This document shows positions 51,918 to 61,197 of a DNA stretch of 64,000 bases, in pieces. The translations under genes were made by a program, and so were the position numbers. The stretch spans positions 37,141 through 101,140 of the forward strand of contig CAHJWM010000017.1 of assembly GCA_903642325.1 (NCBI GenBank). The letters are read 5' to 3'. Position 1 is the stretch's first letter. Every line of letters starts with the position of its first letter. Source of the stretch: Myxococcales bacterium. GTDB lineage: Bacteria > Myxococcota_A > Polyangia > Polyangiales > Polyangiaceae. Under the pieces are notes generated by a model. That model worked only from the letters and a program-made list of their open reading frames with translations, was not told the origin of the DNA and searched no databases.

Positions 51918-53029
51918 GCCCCGCATCGCCGTCGCCGGCACGTCGAGTCGGTACAGCCTCGCGGCGGCGGCCAGGTTACCGTCGGAGGTTGGTCAGCCGG
52001 CACGTCGAGTCGATACGCATAGCTCGACCCTGATGGTCATTACTCGCGCGAGGCAAAAGCGGATGACTGGCATGGCTCGCAGCGGCGTAGCCTTGGCGTG
52101 CTCCGGCTCGAACCATCACGACGAGCGCGCGGCCGCGCCGTGGCCGCGGCCCGCCGACTCCGCGGCGGGCGGCTACCCTATGAACAGCGCTTCTGGAATT
52201 GCTAGGCAGAGGGCTCGAGTGTGATCTCTGAACAGTAGACCGCGAGCTCTGAACAGTCTGCACGTTGAATTGGGCTACGTGCGACATGCGTCGGCCGCTG
52301 CTGACACTGTCCCCAACCGTCAGACTCCGATCTATAACGGCGTCACTCAAGGCCTCACGGCCAAAGGCGCGTCGCATCGATGAACGCCTCAAACGTGGCT
52401 AAGCGCGCTGCTTACCCCCGGTGACCCGGCGAGAGACTTACGGCGGACCCGACGCTCGTGTCGACGATCATCTGCCCCCACCCGCCGCAGCGCCAACAGC
52501 AGCGCACCGTTACGATTCGTTTTTACACGCCTCGACCTAGCGCCGCTTTTTGGCGTGAATGCGGGGCGTTCCCCTCAGCCGGGGCGCGTCACTCGCGCTA
52601 TCTCAGACTTTGCCGCCGGTGCTCGCTCGACTCTCGCTAATGGCGGTTGCATTTGGCGGGTTACGACAAATCGGCAGCGTGCCGACGCCGATCAGCACTA
52701 CCAGGACGTCGAGCGCCGTGCCTTGCTGGAGCGGACCTGCCCGATTCGTCGAAGCGTTGCGCGACGAAGGGTAGGAAAGGTCCGTCCCGTTGGCTAGCAG
52801 GGTCTACCCCGCCGGAGTATGAAATTCGTGCAACGCAACGATGACGATGTCGTGCGGCTTCAGCCGATCGTAGGTGGATGTCTCGCACGGTCGAAGCAAT
52901 GCGCGTCGGCGATCTCTTGGGCAAGGCTAGCAAAACTGCGTCCAAGCCGGGAGGCAGTGCGGAGTTGTTGGCTGCAAAATGGCACAAACATTTCTCCGAC
53001 GTGTCACGCAGGATCGGCAGAGTCCGCGC
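51918..53029. other. 1.1-kb intergenic region with short direct repeats
   Basis: No convincing gene. A 21-base direct repeat (GCCGGCACGTCGAGTCGRTAC) occurs at 51933-51953 and 51996-52016. A second pair of 14-base direct repeats (GAKCTCTGAACAGT) lies at 52223-52236 and 52244-52257. The spacing recalls the multiple terminal repeats of IS21-type insertion sequences, but no transposase is left. On the minus strand, an ATG at 52471 opens a frame reading MIVDTSV, a VapC-like start, which stops after about 19 residues. This is probably a graveyard of former mobile or toxin-antitoxin DNA. Confidence 0.45.
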
Positions 53030-54943
53030 ATGCTGACTTTGAGGACAGTTCCAAGTTTCATGTGCTTGTTGCTGCCGGTCCTGACCTGGACTGCGTGCAG
53101 CGACGACGATGCCGGAAGTTCCACGGGCCCCGGCGCGGCAGGGGCGCATGCTACCGGTGAGGCCGGCGAGGCGGGCGAGACCAATGCCGGCAAGGTCGGT
53201 AACGGGTCCGCCGGCGAGGCCGGTAGCACGGGAGATGGTGAGCTCGGCGGCGCTGCAGGCGCAAGCGAGGCCGGCGCCGCGGGCGAGGCGCCCGTCGCGG
53301 TTGGAGGCAGTGGCGGCGCAGCCGTCGGAGGCAATGGCGGCACAGCCATCGGAGGCAGCGGCGGCGCGGTCGCCGTGGATCCGCTGGTTGGTGCAATCGA
53401 TACGGTCGTGTTCGTGTATGCGGAGAATCGCAGTTTCGACGGACTGTACGGCAATTTCCCGGGCGCGCACGGACTCAGCGACGTGCTCGATGCGCAAGGC
53501 AACCCAACTGCGGCCTACCTCCCTCAAAAGGATCGTGACGGCGTGACGGTGCTACCCAAGTTGCCAAAAACCTGGGGCGGCGCGACGGCGGCGGGAAACC
53601 CGACGGTGATCGCCGAAGCGCTGACCGACAATCTTCTAAATCAGCCCTTCTCGATCGAAAGCGGTTTCGTCACCAACGGCGGCTTGCCCCTGACCACGGC
53701 GGACGTCACTCGGGATCTGGCGCACCGCTTCTTCGAGAATATCATGGAGGTCAATGGCGGGACGAACGACCAGTTCGCTGCGTTCCTAGACGCGGGCGGT
53801 TTGACCATGGGCCACTTCGACTACAGCAAGTCCGCGATGTACAAGCTGGCGCAACAGTACGTGCTGGCCGACAACTTCTTCGAAGGTGCGTTCGGCGGCT
53901 CCTTCTTGAATCATCAGTATTTGATTTGCGCGTGTGCACCGCAGGCCCCCGCTTCCTTCGTGGCCAGCAATCTGCCCTCAATCAACGTGCTTGGCGCCGC
54001 GAATGGGAAGGGCGTGCCGCAATTGGCGACGAACCCCACTTCGCCGGCATCCGCGCTGGACGGCCCGCCTTCGTTCAAGACCGGCAACATCGCGCCACTC
54101 GACTATTTTGGCGCGGGCGATGGCTACCGCGCGGTCAACACGATGCAGCCGCCGTATCAGCCGAGTGGCAATGCGCCGGTCGTCAACGCGCTCGACCTTC
54201 GCTATGCAAACGCTGCGGCGGCCACCACGTTGCCCGCGCAAACCCAGACCACGCTCGGCGACCTATTGAGCGCCAAAGGCGTGAGCTGGGCCTGGTACGC
54301 CAGCGCCTGGGACGCAGCCACCACGGACGGTCGACAAGCAAGCACCGCGCCGCGCATGGTGATCTACGCGCCGTCGACACCCAAGGGCAGCCCGGACTTT
54401 CAGCCTCATCATCATCCATACAATTTTTACGCCGCGTTTGATCCCGCGCAGCACCCCGACGTGCGCACTGCGCATCTGAAGGACTACACCACGCTCGTGA
54501 CCGACATCGCGAGCGGCGCGTTGCCCCACGTCGTCTACTACAAGCCGACCGGCAACTTGAATCAGCACCCCGGTTATGCGAACGCAGACGACGGCGATGC
54601 ACACATCGCGGATCTGGTGAGCAAGCTCAAGGCCGGGCCGCAATGGGCACATATGATGATCGTAATCACCTATGATGAGTACGGCGGTCAGTGGGATCAC
54701 GTGGCTCCGCCCAAAGGCGACAAAATCGGCCCCGGATCGCGCATTCCTGCGCTCATCATCTCGCCTTATGCCAAGGCGGGCACCGTAGATCACACTCAGT
54801 ACGATACCGCGTCAATCTCGCGCTTGGTCACGCGCCGCTTCGCACTGCCGGTGTTGTCCGGTTTGGCCTCGCGTGACGCCGCGCTCGTGGCCAATGGTCA
54901 GAGTAAGATGGGCGATCTGAGCAGCGCGCTGAATCTCCCGTGA
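53030..54943 (+). CDS. Phosphoesterase (phospholipase C/acid phosphatase AcpA family) lipoprotein
   Basis: A 637-residue exported hydrolase. The signal ends VLTWTACS (lipobox-like). A Gly/Ala/Glu low-complexity linker covers about 25-120. The catalytic domain has VVFVYAENRSFDGLYGNFPG (metal/nucleophile region), FFEGAFGGSFLNHQYLICAC, HHHPYNFYAAFDPAQHPD and MMIVITYDEYGGQWDHVAPP, typical of the phosphoesterase family that includes PLC and AcpA. The substrate is a phosphate ester or phospholipid. The ATG at 53030 gives a proper signal peptide; an ATG at 52979 would give a longer n-region. The stop overlaps the peroxidase start (GTGA). Confidence 0.85.
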   Translation: MLTLRTVPSFMCLLLPVLTWTACSDDDAGSSTGPGAAGAHATGEAGEAGETNAGKVGNGSAGEAGSTGDGELGGAAGASEAGAAGEAPVAVGGSGGAAVGGNGGTAIGGSGGAVAVDPLVGAIDTVVFVYAENRSFDGLYGNFPGAHGLSDVLDAQGNPTAAYLPQKDRDGVTVLPKLPKTWGGATAAGNPTVIAEALTDNLLNQPFSIESGFVTNGGLPLTTADVTRDLAHRFFENIMEVNGGTNDQFAAFLDAGGLTMGHFDYSKSAMYKLAQQYVLADNFFEGAFGGSFLNHQYLICACAPQAPASFVASNLPSINVLGAANGKGVPQLATNPTSPASALDGPPSFKTGNIAPLDYFGAGDGYRAVNTMQPPYQPSGNAPVVNALDLRYANAAAATTLPAQTQTTLGDLLSAKGVSWAWYASAWDAATTDGRQASTAPRMVIYAPSTPKGSPDFQPHHHPYNFYAAFDPAQHPDVRTAHLKDYTTLVTDIASGALPHVVYYKPTGNLNQHPGYANADDGDAHIADLVSKLKAGPQWAHMMIVITYDEYGGQWDHVAPPKGDKIGPGSRIPALIISPYAKAGTVDHTQYDTASISRLVTRRFALPVLSGLASRDAALVANGQSKMGDLSSALNLP

Positions 54944-56196
54944 GCCTGCGAGCCGGCGCGCTGAGCTTGCTGCTCGTCGGGCTCGGCGCGAGCGGCTGCC
55001 GGACCGCGGATGCTGCGGATACCTCCGCCGCTGCATCCGGCATATCGCGAGGCCCCAGCGCGGCGCGACCCGCAGCGTCATCGGCGACCGCGCGCGCGTT
55101 CTATGCGGATCGCTTCAGCAAGCAGCCGTACATGCCGGACGTAATGGCGCTCGGCCGGACGCTATTTTTCGATCCGGTGTTGTCCGCGTCGGGCAAGCTT
55201 GCCTGCGCGAGCTGCCATGATCCTCGCTTCGCGTATGGCCCGCCCGACGCCGAGCCGCGTGGTGACGGTCTGCGCGCGGTGCCGGCGCTCCGTTACTTGC
55301 AGTCCGTTCCGCGCTTCGCCGAGCACTATTATGACGAATCGGTCGACGAGAGCGCCGATCAGGGTCCCACGGGCGGGCACACTTGGGACGGCCGCGCCGA
55401 CACCCTGCACGATCAAGCCAAGCTGCCGCTCACTTCGCCTGCGGAAATGGCCAACGACAGCGTGGCGAGCGTAGTCGAGAAGGTGAAGCACGCCGCCTAT
55501 GCGCCGCGCTTTCGTGAGCTGTTTGGCGGAAATGTCTTCGACGAGCCAACTCGCGCCGCAAGCGCGCTGCTGCTCGCGCTCGAGGTCTTCCAGCAAAGCC
55601 CAAAAGACTTTTATCCCTACGATAGCCGCTACGACGCTTACCTGCGCCGGCAAGGGGAGCTGACGGCACCCGAGCGGCGCGGTCTTTCACTCTTCGAAGA
55701 TCCCAAAAAGGGCAACTGTGCCCATTGCCACCCCAGCCAATATCGCCACGGAAGTGCACCGCAGTTCACCGACTTCGGCTTCGCAGCCTTGGGCGTGCCC
55801 CGGAATCCCGCGGTCGTTCGAAACCGCGATCCGAAGTTCTTCGACTTGGGGTTGTGCGGCCCCCTGCGCACCGACCTTCGAAGCCACCCCGAGTACTGCG
55901 GCGCGTTTCGCGCGCCCAGCCTACGCAACGTGGCCGTACGCCATGTGTTCTTCCATAACGGCGTGTTCCATGAGCTCGAACGGGCGGTCGAGTTCTACGC
56001 TCAGCGCGATAGCAACCCGCGCAAGTGGTACGGGAAAGCCGCGGCCTTCGCGGACTTGCCAGCGGATGCCCGCAGCAACGTGAATGCGGAAGCGCCGTTC
56101 GGACGCAAAGTAGGCCAGGCGCCCGCGCTCGACGCGAATGAAGTCAGAGACGTGGTGGCGTTTTTGCAAACGCTGACCGACGCCGACCTGCGCTAA
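54940..56196 (+). CDS. Di-heme cytochrome c peroxidase/MauG-family lipoprotein
   Basis: A 418-residue exported protein. The signal ends LGASGCR (lipobox ASGC, Cys20). Two heme sites, CASCHDPRFAYG (about residue 85) and CAHCHPSQYRHG, each start a cytochrome c peroxidase/MauG-type domain. LGRTLFFDPVLSASG, GGHTWDGRADTL and FRAPSLRNVAVR, then HVFFHNGVF, are family landmarks. The first heme is normally the high-potential or catalytic one. It reduces peroxide or oxidises a partner protein. The GTG at 54940 overlaps the upstream phosphoesterase stop, so the two exported proteins are made together. Confidence 0.88.
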   Translation: MSLRAGALSLLLVGLGASGCRTADAADTSAAASGISRGPSAARPAASSATARAFYADRFSKQPYMPDVMALGRTLFFDPVLSASGKLACASCHDPRFAYGPPDAEPRGDGLRAVPALRYLQSVPRFAEHYYDESVDESADQGPTGGHTWDGRADTLHDQAKLPLTSPAEMANDSVASVVEKVKHAAYAPRFRELFGGNVFDEPTRAASALLLALEVFQQSPKDFYPYDSRYDAYLRRQGELTAPERRGLSLFEDPKKGNCAHCHPSQYRHGSAPQFTDFGFAALGVPRNPAVVRNRDPKFFDLGLCGPLRTDLRSHPEYCGAFRAPSLRNVAVRHVFFHNGVFHELERAVEFYAQRDSNPRKWYGKAAAFADLPADARSNVNAEAPFGRKVGQAPALDANEVRDVVAFLQTLTDADLR

Positions 56197-56428
56197 CGGC
56201 GCTTCATCTAGCGTTGTGAACGCATCGCCCAAGCCATCGAGTGCCTTCTCGAATGCGCATCGCATGGGGGACCGGGCCCCCCGCGCAGCTCGGTGCGGAG
56301 GCAGACCGCTGGTGAAACCGTGCACCCCGTCCACCCCTCGCCCTGAAATCGAGTCCTGCGCCGTCGTTCGGCGGCGCGGACGAACGATGCACTTGGCTTT
56401 CCATCCCTCTTGCCCGCAAGCTCTTCCG

Positions 56429-56779
56429 ATGAAGGTCAAACGCATCGTCGCCGATATCGGCACGGCCGATCCAAAAGCTGCGCAGCGCTTTTATCGAGAT
56501 GTTTTAGGTCTAGAGGTGCTGATGGATCTGAATTGGATCGTGACTTACGGCTCGCAAGCGAAAATGAGCGTTCAGATAAGCTTTGCTTCCGAGGGCGGAT
56601 CCGGCACGCCCACGCCGGATCTGTCGGTCGAGGTCGATGACTTGGATGAAGCGCTCCGCCGGGTGGAAGCGGCGAAAATCGCCATTGAATACGGGCCCGC
56701 CACGGAACCTTGGGGCGTGCGCCGCTTCTTCGTGCGCGACCCCTTCGGCAAGCTCGTCAACATCCTCTCCCACCATTGA
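56429..56779 (+). CDS. VOC (glyoxalase/bleomycin-resistance) family protein
   Basis: A 116-residue single VOC domain. IVADIGTADPKAAQRFYRDV, LGLEVLMDLNWIVTYG, TPDLSVEVDDLDEALRRVEA and WGVRRFFVRDPFGKLVNIL give the beta-alpha-beta-beta-beta pattern twice. The metal-ligand positions are not clearly His/Glu, so it may bind a ligand rather than catalyse. The ATG at 56429 is chosen because upstream codons in this frame are Pro/Arg-rich. It converges on the DUF1801 gene with 13 bases between. Confidence 0.85.
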   Translation: MKVKRIVADIGTADPKAAQRFYRDVLGLEVLMDLNWIVTYGSQAKMSVQISFASEGGSGTPTPDLSVEVDDLDEALRRVEAAKIAIEYGPATEPWGVRRFFVRDPFGKLVNILSHH

Positions 56780-56792
56780 CCGGGGCATGCCG

Positions 56793-57290
56793 TTAGCGGC
56801 GCTTGAGCGTCGCTTGTCTGGTTTCGAGCTCCGCCGCAGGTCGTCTCGGGCGCTGCTTGCAAAGCGTGGTCTTGACGACCGTGCTCATCTTTGGCGCGAG
56901 CTGAAACGCGGCCTCGTAGGGGGCCGTGGCTTGCGTGATCAATGATTTGATCTCGGGAGCGCTGATTTGATTCGCGGTCGCAAGCCGAATACTCCTGACC
57001 TGTTTGCCGGTGCCCTCGAGCAGGCGAAGTCGGTCTCGCAGGGCCGCGCCGTGTAAGAAAAAGAGCGTCACCCACCGCGGATAGCCGGCTACCGACACAA
57101 AGGCGTCGGCGGCGCGCTCGCTCGGGCTGATGGCGAAAACCAAGGCGTTGTAGTTGTCGAAAACGAGCTCGTAACCGCGCGGGAATGCCGTGCGGAGCGC
57201 GCGTCGAGCTTGGGCGAGCTGCGCGCCGATATCCGGCGAATACCGGCTTAGAAAGCGCGCGATCTGGGCCGCCGGCCCTACGCCTACCAT
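56793..57290 (-). CDS. DUF1801 (YdhG-like) domain protein
   Basis: A protein of about 165 residues. The central part (IGAQLAQARRALRTAFPRGY, NYNALVFAISPSERA, PRWVTLFFLHGAAL, LLEGTGKQVRSIRL) matches the DUF1801 fold, a TATA-box-like domain found in many small bacterial proteins of unknown role. The C-terminus is basic (CKQRPRRPAAELETRQATLK). The ATG at 57290 is preferred; a longer frame reaches 57338. No operon partner is seen. Confidence 0.75.
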   Translation of the reverse strand: MVGVGPAAQIARFLSRYSPDIGAQLAQARRALRTAFPRGYELVFDNYNALVFAISPSERAADAFVSVAGYPRWVTLFFLHGAALRDRLRLLEGTGKQVRSIRLATANQISAPEIKSLITQATAPYEAAFQLAPKMSTVVKTTLCKQRPRRPAAELETRQATLKRR

Positions 57291-58005
57291 GCCGCTCACG
57301 GTATCAGGTATCAGCCGCCCGCCGCGCCGGTCGAGCACCGACGCCGAAGGCGGCCAGCTCGGCGCATGAAGCAGGACTCCTGGAGCCGTACCCGGCTGTC
57401 GATCGCGGGGCCGAGCATGAACCGAGTGAATTGGCTCAGCGCCGCGGTTTCCCTTGCCGCCAAAGCGCTGGCCTGGGCTTCTCGCGCGGTCTCATGAGCG
57501 CCGCGACCACCACGGCTCAAAGCGCACGTTTTTCTAGCTCGTACGCCAAGGGCACGACCGTCGGTCTTCGGTTGCGCGAGCTCTTGAACGCCGCGGCGCG
57601 CCCGGCGGCACGCGAACGCCCGCCAGGCGGCTCATGCGCGCCCCGCGACTGGCGGTTTCAGTTTTGCTCTGAGAGTTGCGATGCTGGCTTTCGTTCGCCC
57701 CTCTCCAACGGCTACAAGTCACGAATGTGACAAGTAAATCTCGGTTGAAGCGAGGGCGATGTGCTTCGCGGCGCGACCGAAAATTCCGTCGCATGGACCA
57801 AAAACTTGCGCCGCGCTCGTCCGAGAACATTGACGCGATCGAAATTGTTTGGCTACTTCGTGATCCCCTGAGCCACTAACGAACACGTGCAGGACGAGGA
57901 CGAGACGGATTCCAATCCGCGTGGACTCTGCCGTTTAAACTACAATCTTCCGCCGCGACGCCGGTGTCTAAAGACCCCCGCGGGCTCGGCTACTATGGAG
58001 CCTTC
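57291..58005. other. Intergenic region without recognisable genes
   Basis: About 715 bases. Open frames are Arg/Pro/Ser-rich and overlap each other. The sequence near 57605-57645 contains a T-arm-like stretch on the minus strand but no complete cloverleaf. The 60 bases before 58006 should hold the promoter of the next lipoprotein gene. Confidence 0.4.
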
Positions 58006-58773
58006 ATGATTACTTCGAACCATGCATCGGTAGTGTTTGGATTGGCCGCGTTGCTCGGGCTTGCGGCGACCCAAGGTTGCAGCAGCGACCCAGTCAGCGT
58101 CACACCGGGCGGGAGCACAACGGGCACAGCGGGCAGCGGCACATCCGACACCGCCGGCACGACCGCAACGGGCGGCAGCGGCGTCGCGACCGGCGGAACG
58201 GCGGCTGGTGGAGGGCCTGCCTCCGGCGGGAGTGGTGGCGGCGATTCCGCGGGCACGACCGGCGCTCCGGGCGGCAGCGGCGGAACCGGTGGCTCTTCTA
58301 CGGTTAGCGGTGGCGGCGCGGGCGGAGTCGGCGGTGGATCCGGGGGCACTGTTAGCGCCTCGGGTGGAGCCGGCGGAGGCACGGGCGGCAGTGCCGGCGG
58401 CGGCACCGCAACGGCAAGCTTTGCTGCGGTGAAGACGATTTTCAGCGCCTCCTGCGGCGTCGGCACCTGCCACAACGCGGCCTCCGGGCAGCTCAACTTT
58501 CAAAGCGCGGACCTACACGGCGTGCTCACTCAACCGATTCCGACGGGCACGAAGCACTGCGTCGGCACGACCGTCGTCGTGCCGAGTGACGCGACCAGCT
58601 ACCTGCTGAGCGTCGTGAAAGCCAATTCGACATGCCCCAAGGGCGCCGCCGACTCCATTGGGCGCATGCCCGACGGCTGCTCCACCGCGGCAAATGCCAC
58701 CCGGAAGTGCCTGACCGACGCCCAAGTCAAAACCCTTAGCGATTGGATTGCGGCCGGGGCCAGCGCGAACTGA
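58006..58773 (+). CDS. Lipoprotein with cytochrome-like CX4CH domain
   Basis: A 255-residue exported protein. The signal ends LAATQGCS (lipobox TQGC). A very long Gly/Ser/Thr linker (about 30-145) separates it from a C-terminal domain with FSASCGVGTCHNAASGQLNF, a CX4CH variant of the heme-c site, then LLSVVKANSTCPKGAAD and QVKTLSDWIAAGA. The fold matches cytochrome-like domains common in Planctomycetes and myxobacteria. Whether heme is attached with four residues between the cysteines is uncertain. ATG at 58006. Confidence 0.77.
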   Translation: MITSNHASVVFGLAALLGLAATQGCSSDPVSVTPGGSTTGTAGSGTSDTAGTTATGGSGVATGGTAAGGGPASGGSGGGDSAGTTGAPGGSGGTGGSSTVSGGGAGGVGGGSGGTVSASGGAGGGTGGSAGGGTATASFAAVKTIFSASCGVGTCHNAASGQLNFQSADLHGVLTQPIPTGTKHCVGTTVVVPSDATSYLLSVVKANSTCPKGAADSIGRMPDGCSTAANATRKCLTDAQVKTLSDWIAAGASAN

Positions 58774-58797
58774 GCGGCGGGCAGCGGCCCGCGAGCG

Positions 58798-59214
58798 TTA
58801 CACCATCGAGACGCGCTTCATGAGCGCGCCGCAGAGCTTGGATTGCGGGTCGCGCACGCGCTCGATGGCCAAGCCTGCGCGGAAGGCCGTGCTGGCGCTG
58901 GTCTCGTCGCCCATGACGACGTGGCAGATGCCGAGCAATTCGTGGTCGGACGGTTCGCCATGCGCCGCGACGAGCCCCGTGAGCCGGTGGCGTGCGGCGC
59001 TGTGGGCCTTGACCATGGCGGGTGTAGCCGGTTTGGGCGCTCCTTTCATCAGCACCATGAGCGCGAGCGCCTGACGCTGATCCTCGACCCGGTAGGCAGC
59101 GAACTCCGGGCTCGCAAAGAGCTCGCGGTAGCCGTCGTATGCGCCGCCGGTATCGCCATTTTTGGCCCGACCAATGATCTCTTTGAGCGAGCGCGCCAAC
59201 GCTTCGTTTGCCAC
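58798..59214 (-). CDS. Small helical (TPR-like) protein, unknown function
   Basis: A 138-residue cytoplasmic protein. It starts MANEALARSLKEIIGRAKNG, followed by YDGYRELFASPEFAAYRVED, QRQALALMVLMKGAPKP and LLGICHVVMGDETSASTAFRAGLAI, which reads as two to three TPR-like helical hairpins. No catalytic motif is present. It converges on the cytochrome-like lipoprotein gene with 24 bases between. Confidence 0.65.
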   Translation of the reverse strand: MANEALARSLKEIIGRAKNGDTGGAYDGYRELFASPEFAAYRVEDQRQALALMVLMKGAPKPATPAMVKAHSAARHRLTGLVAAHGEPSDHELLGICHVVMGDETSASTAFRAGLAIERVRDPQSKLCGALMKRVSMV

Positions 59215-59311
59215 GCTACGAGCTTAGTCCGCCCCGTGAGCGGGCGGAAATCGAATTGAGCTCGCGCCCGCGATCCCCGCATTTAGCGACGCGGAAACGG
59301 ACCGTGCGCGG

Positions 59312-59680
59312 TCACCGCGAGCGGGCGCCCGCTCGCCCCAGGTGAAGCAACGCGGCCGCAACCGTTGCCGCCAGCGCGCAGAGCGCTTCGAGCTCCGGGT
59401 GTTCGTACACGATATAGTCGCGCCCAATCACGTCGTAGCCGGCGAGATGACGGACATGGTGCAGGAGCTCGCCATCGGGCAGCTTGAGACTCGCAATGGT
59501 CGAGATGGGCGCCGTGTCATCGAAGGGCGCGCCGAACTTAGACAACACAGCTCTCAGCGCGCCTTCCGGGAGCAGCCAATCCCCGTCAGGAGAAACGATT
59601 CGCAGCAGCTTCCCGTCCACCCGTAGGTGAACCGACGAGAGCTCGCCGGACGCCGATGAGAACTCGTGGATCTTGAACAC
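59312..59680 (-). CDS. Hypothetical protein
   Basis: A protein of about 122 residues with VFKIHEFSSASGELSSVHLR, LLRIVSPDGDWLLPEGALRA and a C-terminal hydrophobic helix (LEALCALAATVAAALLHLG) that may anchor it to the membrane. The GTG at 59680 is chosen; an upstream GTG at 59716 is possible. No family is recognised. It is divergent from the encapsulated-ferritin gene. Confidence 0.5.
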   Translation of the reverse strand: MFKIHEFSSASGELSSVHLRVDGKLLRIVSPDGDWLLPEGALRAVLSKFGAPFDDTAPISTIASLKLPDGELLHHVRHLAGYDVIGRDYIVYEHPELEALCALAATVAAALLHLGRAGARSR

Positions 59681-59923
59681 CGCGAAGAATCTTAGCCCGC
59701 CCGGCTTCGCGGGCACGAGCAAGTGAAGGCGCCTTCAGAGAAGGTCTTTGGCCATTCTGACGGGCCGGTCATGCGCGACGCGGCCTTTCGCGCCTTGAAC
59801 CGGGTCCGTGCGGCCGATCGTACCGCTGACCGCGCCGATCACAGAAGCGCCCCACTTGAAGCCCGTGAGGCGCACGGGGGCTTGGGGCTGCACACACCAG
59901 GGTGGGCGTGTATGTTTCACCGC

Positions 59924-60324
<401 letters not shown>

Positions 60325-60325
<1 letters not shown>

Positions 60326-61134
60326 TGGATCTTCTAAAACGACAGAAAGCGCCCATCGTCGACGAGGCATGGAATCAGATCGACGACGAAGCCCGGCGCG
60401 TGCTCAAGCTGCACCTGGCCGGGCGCAAGCTGGTGGACTTTTCCGGGCCGCACGGCTGGGATCTGGGCGCAGTGAATACCGGCCGGTTGAAGCACATCGA
60501 CCACGGCCCGGTCGAGCACGTGGGCCACGCCATTCGCGATGTGCGACCGCTGATCGAGCTTCGCGCGCCGATCTTATTACCCATTTTGGAGCTCGATTAC
60601 GCCGCCCGCGGCGCATCGGATTTGGACCTGGACCCGGTCGTCTTGGCCGCCGAGAGCGTCGCCCGCGCCGAGGACGATGCAATCTTTCACGGCTTTGCCG
60701 AAGGCAAAATCACCGGCATCATCGAAGCGAGCCCCCACACCCCGATCGAGGTTGAGTCGAGCCAAGCGTGGCCGAGCTCGGTGAGCGCCGCCAAAGAAGT
60801 GCTGCGCATGGCAGGCATCGACGGCCCCTACGCGCTCGCGCTGGGCATCGAAGCCTACGACGAGCTCACGGCCGACGGTGAGGATGGCTACCCGCTACGG
60901 AACCGGATCGAAGAGCGCGTGGCCGAAGGGTCGCTGATCTGGGCGCCTGCCCTGAAGGAAGGCGCGGTGTTGTTGTCCACGCGCGGCGGAGATTACGAGC
61001 TGACGGTCGGACAGGATCTGTCGGTCGGATACGCTTCACACGACCGCACCACCGTGGAGCTGTATCTGACAGAATCGTTCACCTTCCGCGTGCTCGAGGA
61101 CAAGGCTGCGATCTTGCTCCGCCGTTTGCGCTGA
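60325..61134 (+). CDS. Encapsulin shell protein (family 1, HK97 fold)
   Basis: A 269-residue shell protein that assembles into an icosahedral protein compartment. The family N-terminus is seen as KRQKAPIVDEAWNQIDDEAR, followed by KLVDFSGPHGWDLGAVNTGR, AILLPILELDYAARG-type P-domain strands, DDAIFHGFAEGKITGIIEAS (E-loop/A-domain) and QDLSVGYASHDRTTVELYLT near the C-terminus. The cargo peptide of the upstream EncFtn should dock in the inner hydrophobic pocket. The ATG at 60325 lies in the TGATG overlap with the ferritin stop; a GTG at 60322 is equally possible. Together they form an iron-storage and oxidative-stress organelle. Confidence 0.93.
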
Positions 61135-61155
61135 ACGTCCCGACCCCTGGGACGT
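61135..61155 (+). terminator. Possible hairpin directly after the encapsulin stop
   Basis: Inverted repeat ACGTCCC/GGGACGT with a seven-base loop immediately after the TGA. There is no T-tract, so it could be a weak terminator or an mRNA-end stabiliser separating the encapsulin pair from the ATPase gene 63 bases further on. Confidence 0.4.
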
Positions 61156-61197
61156 CACGCGCGAGCGGGCTAGATGCGCGTAACCGTTTGATGAACG

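Noticed and set aside
51976..52392. Minus-strand 138-codon open frame in the gene desert
   Set aside because: Ser/Arg-rich, crosses the direct repeats and shows no conserved motif.
57600..57650. tRNA-like T-arm on the minus strand
   Set aside because: The stretch resembles a T-stem and loop, but no matching acceptor, D-arm or anticodon arm is found at the right distance.
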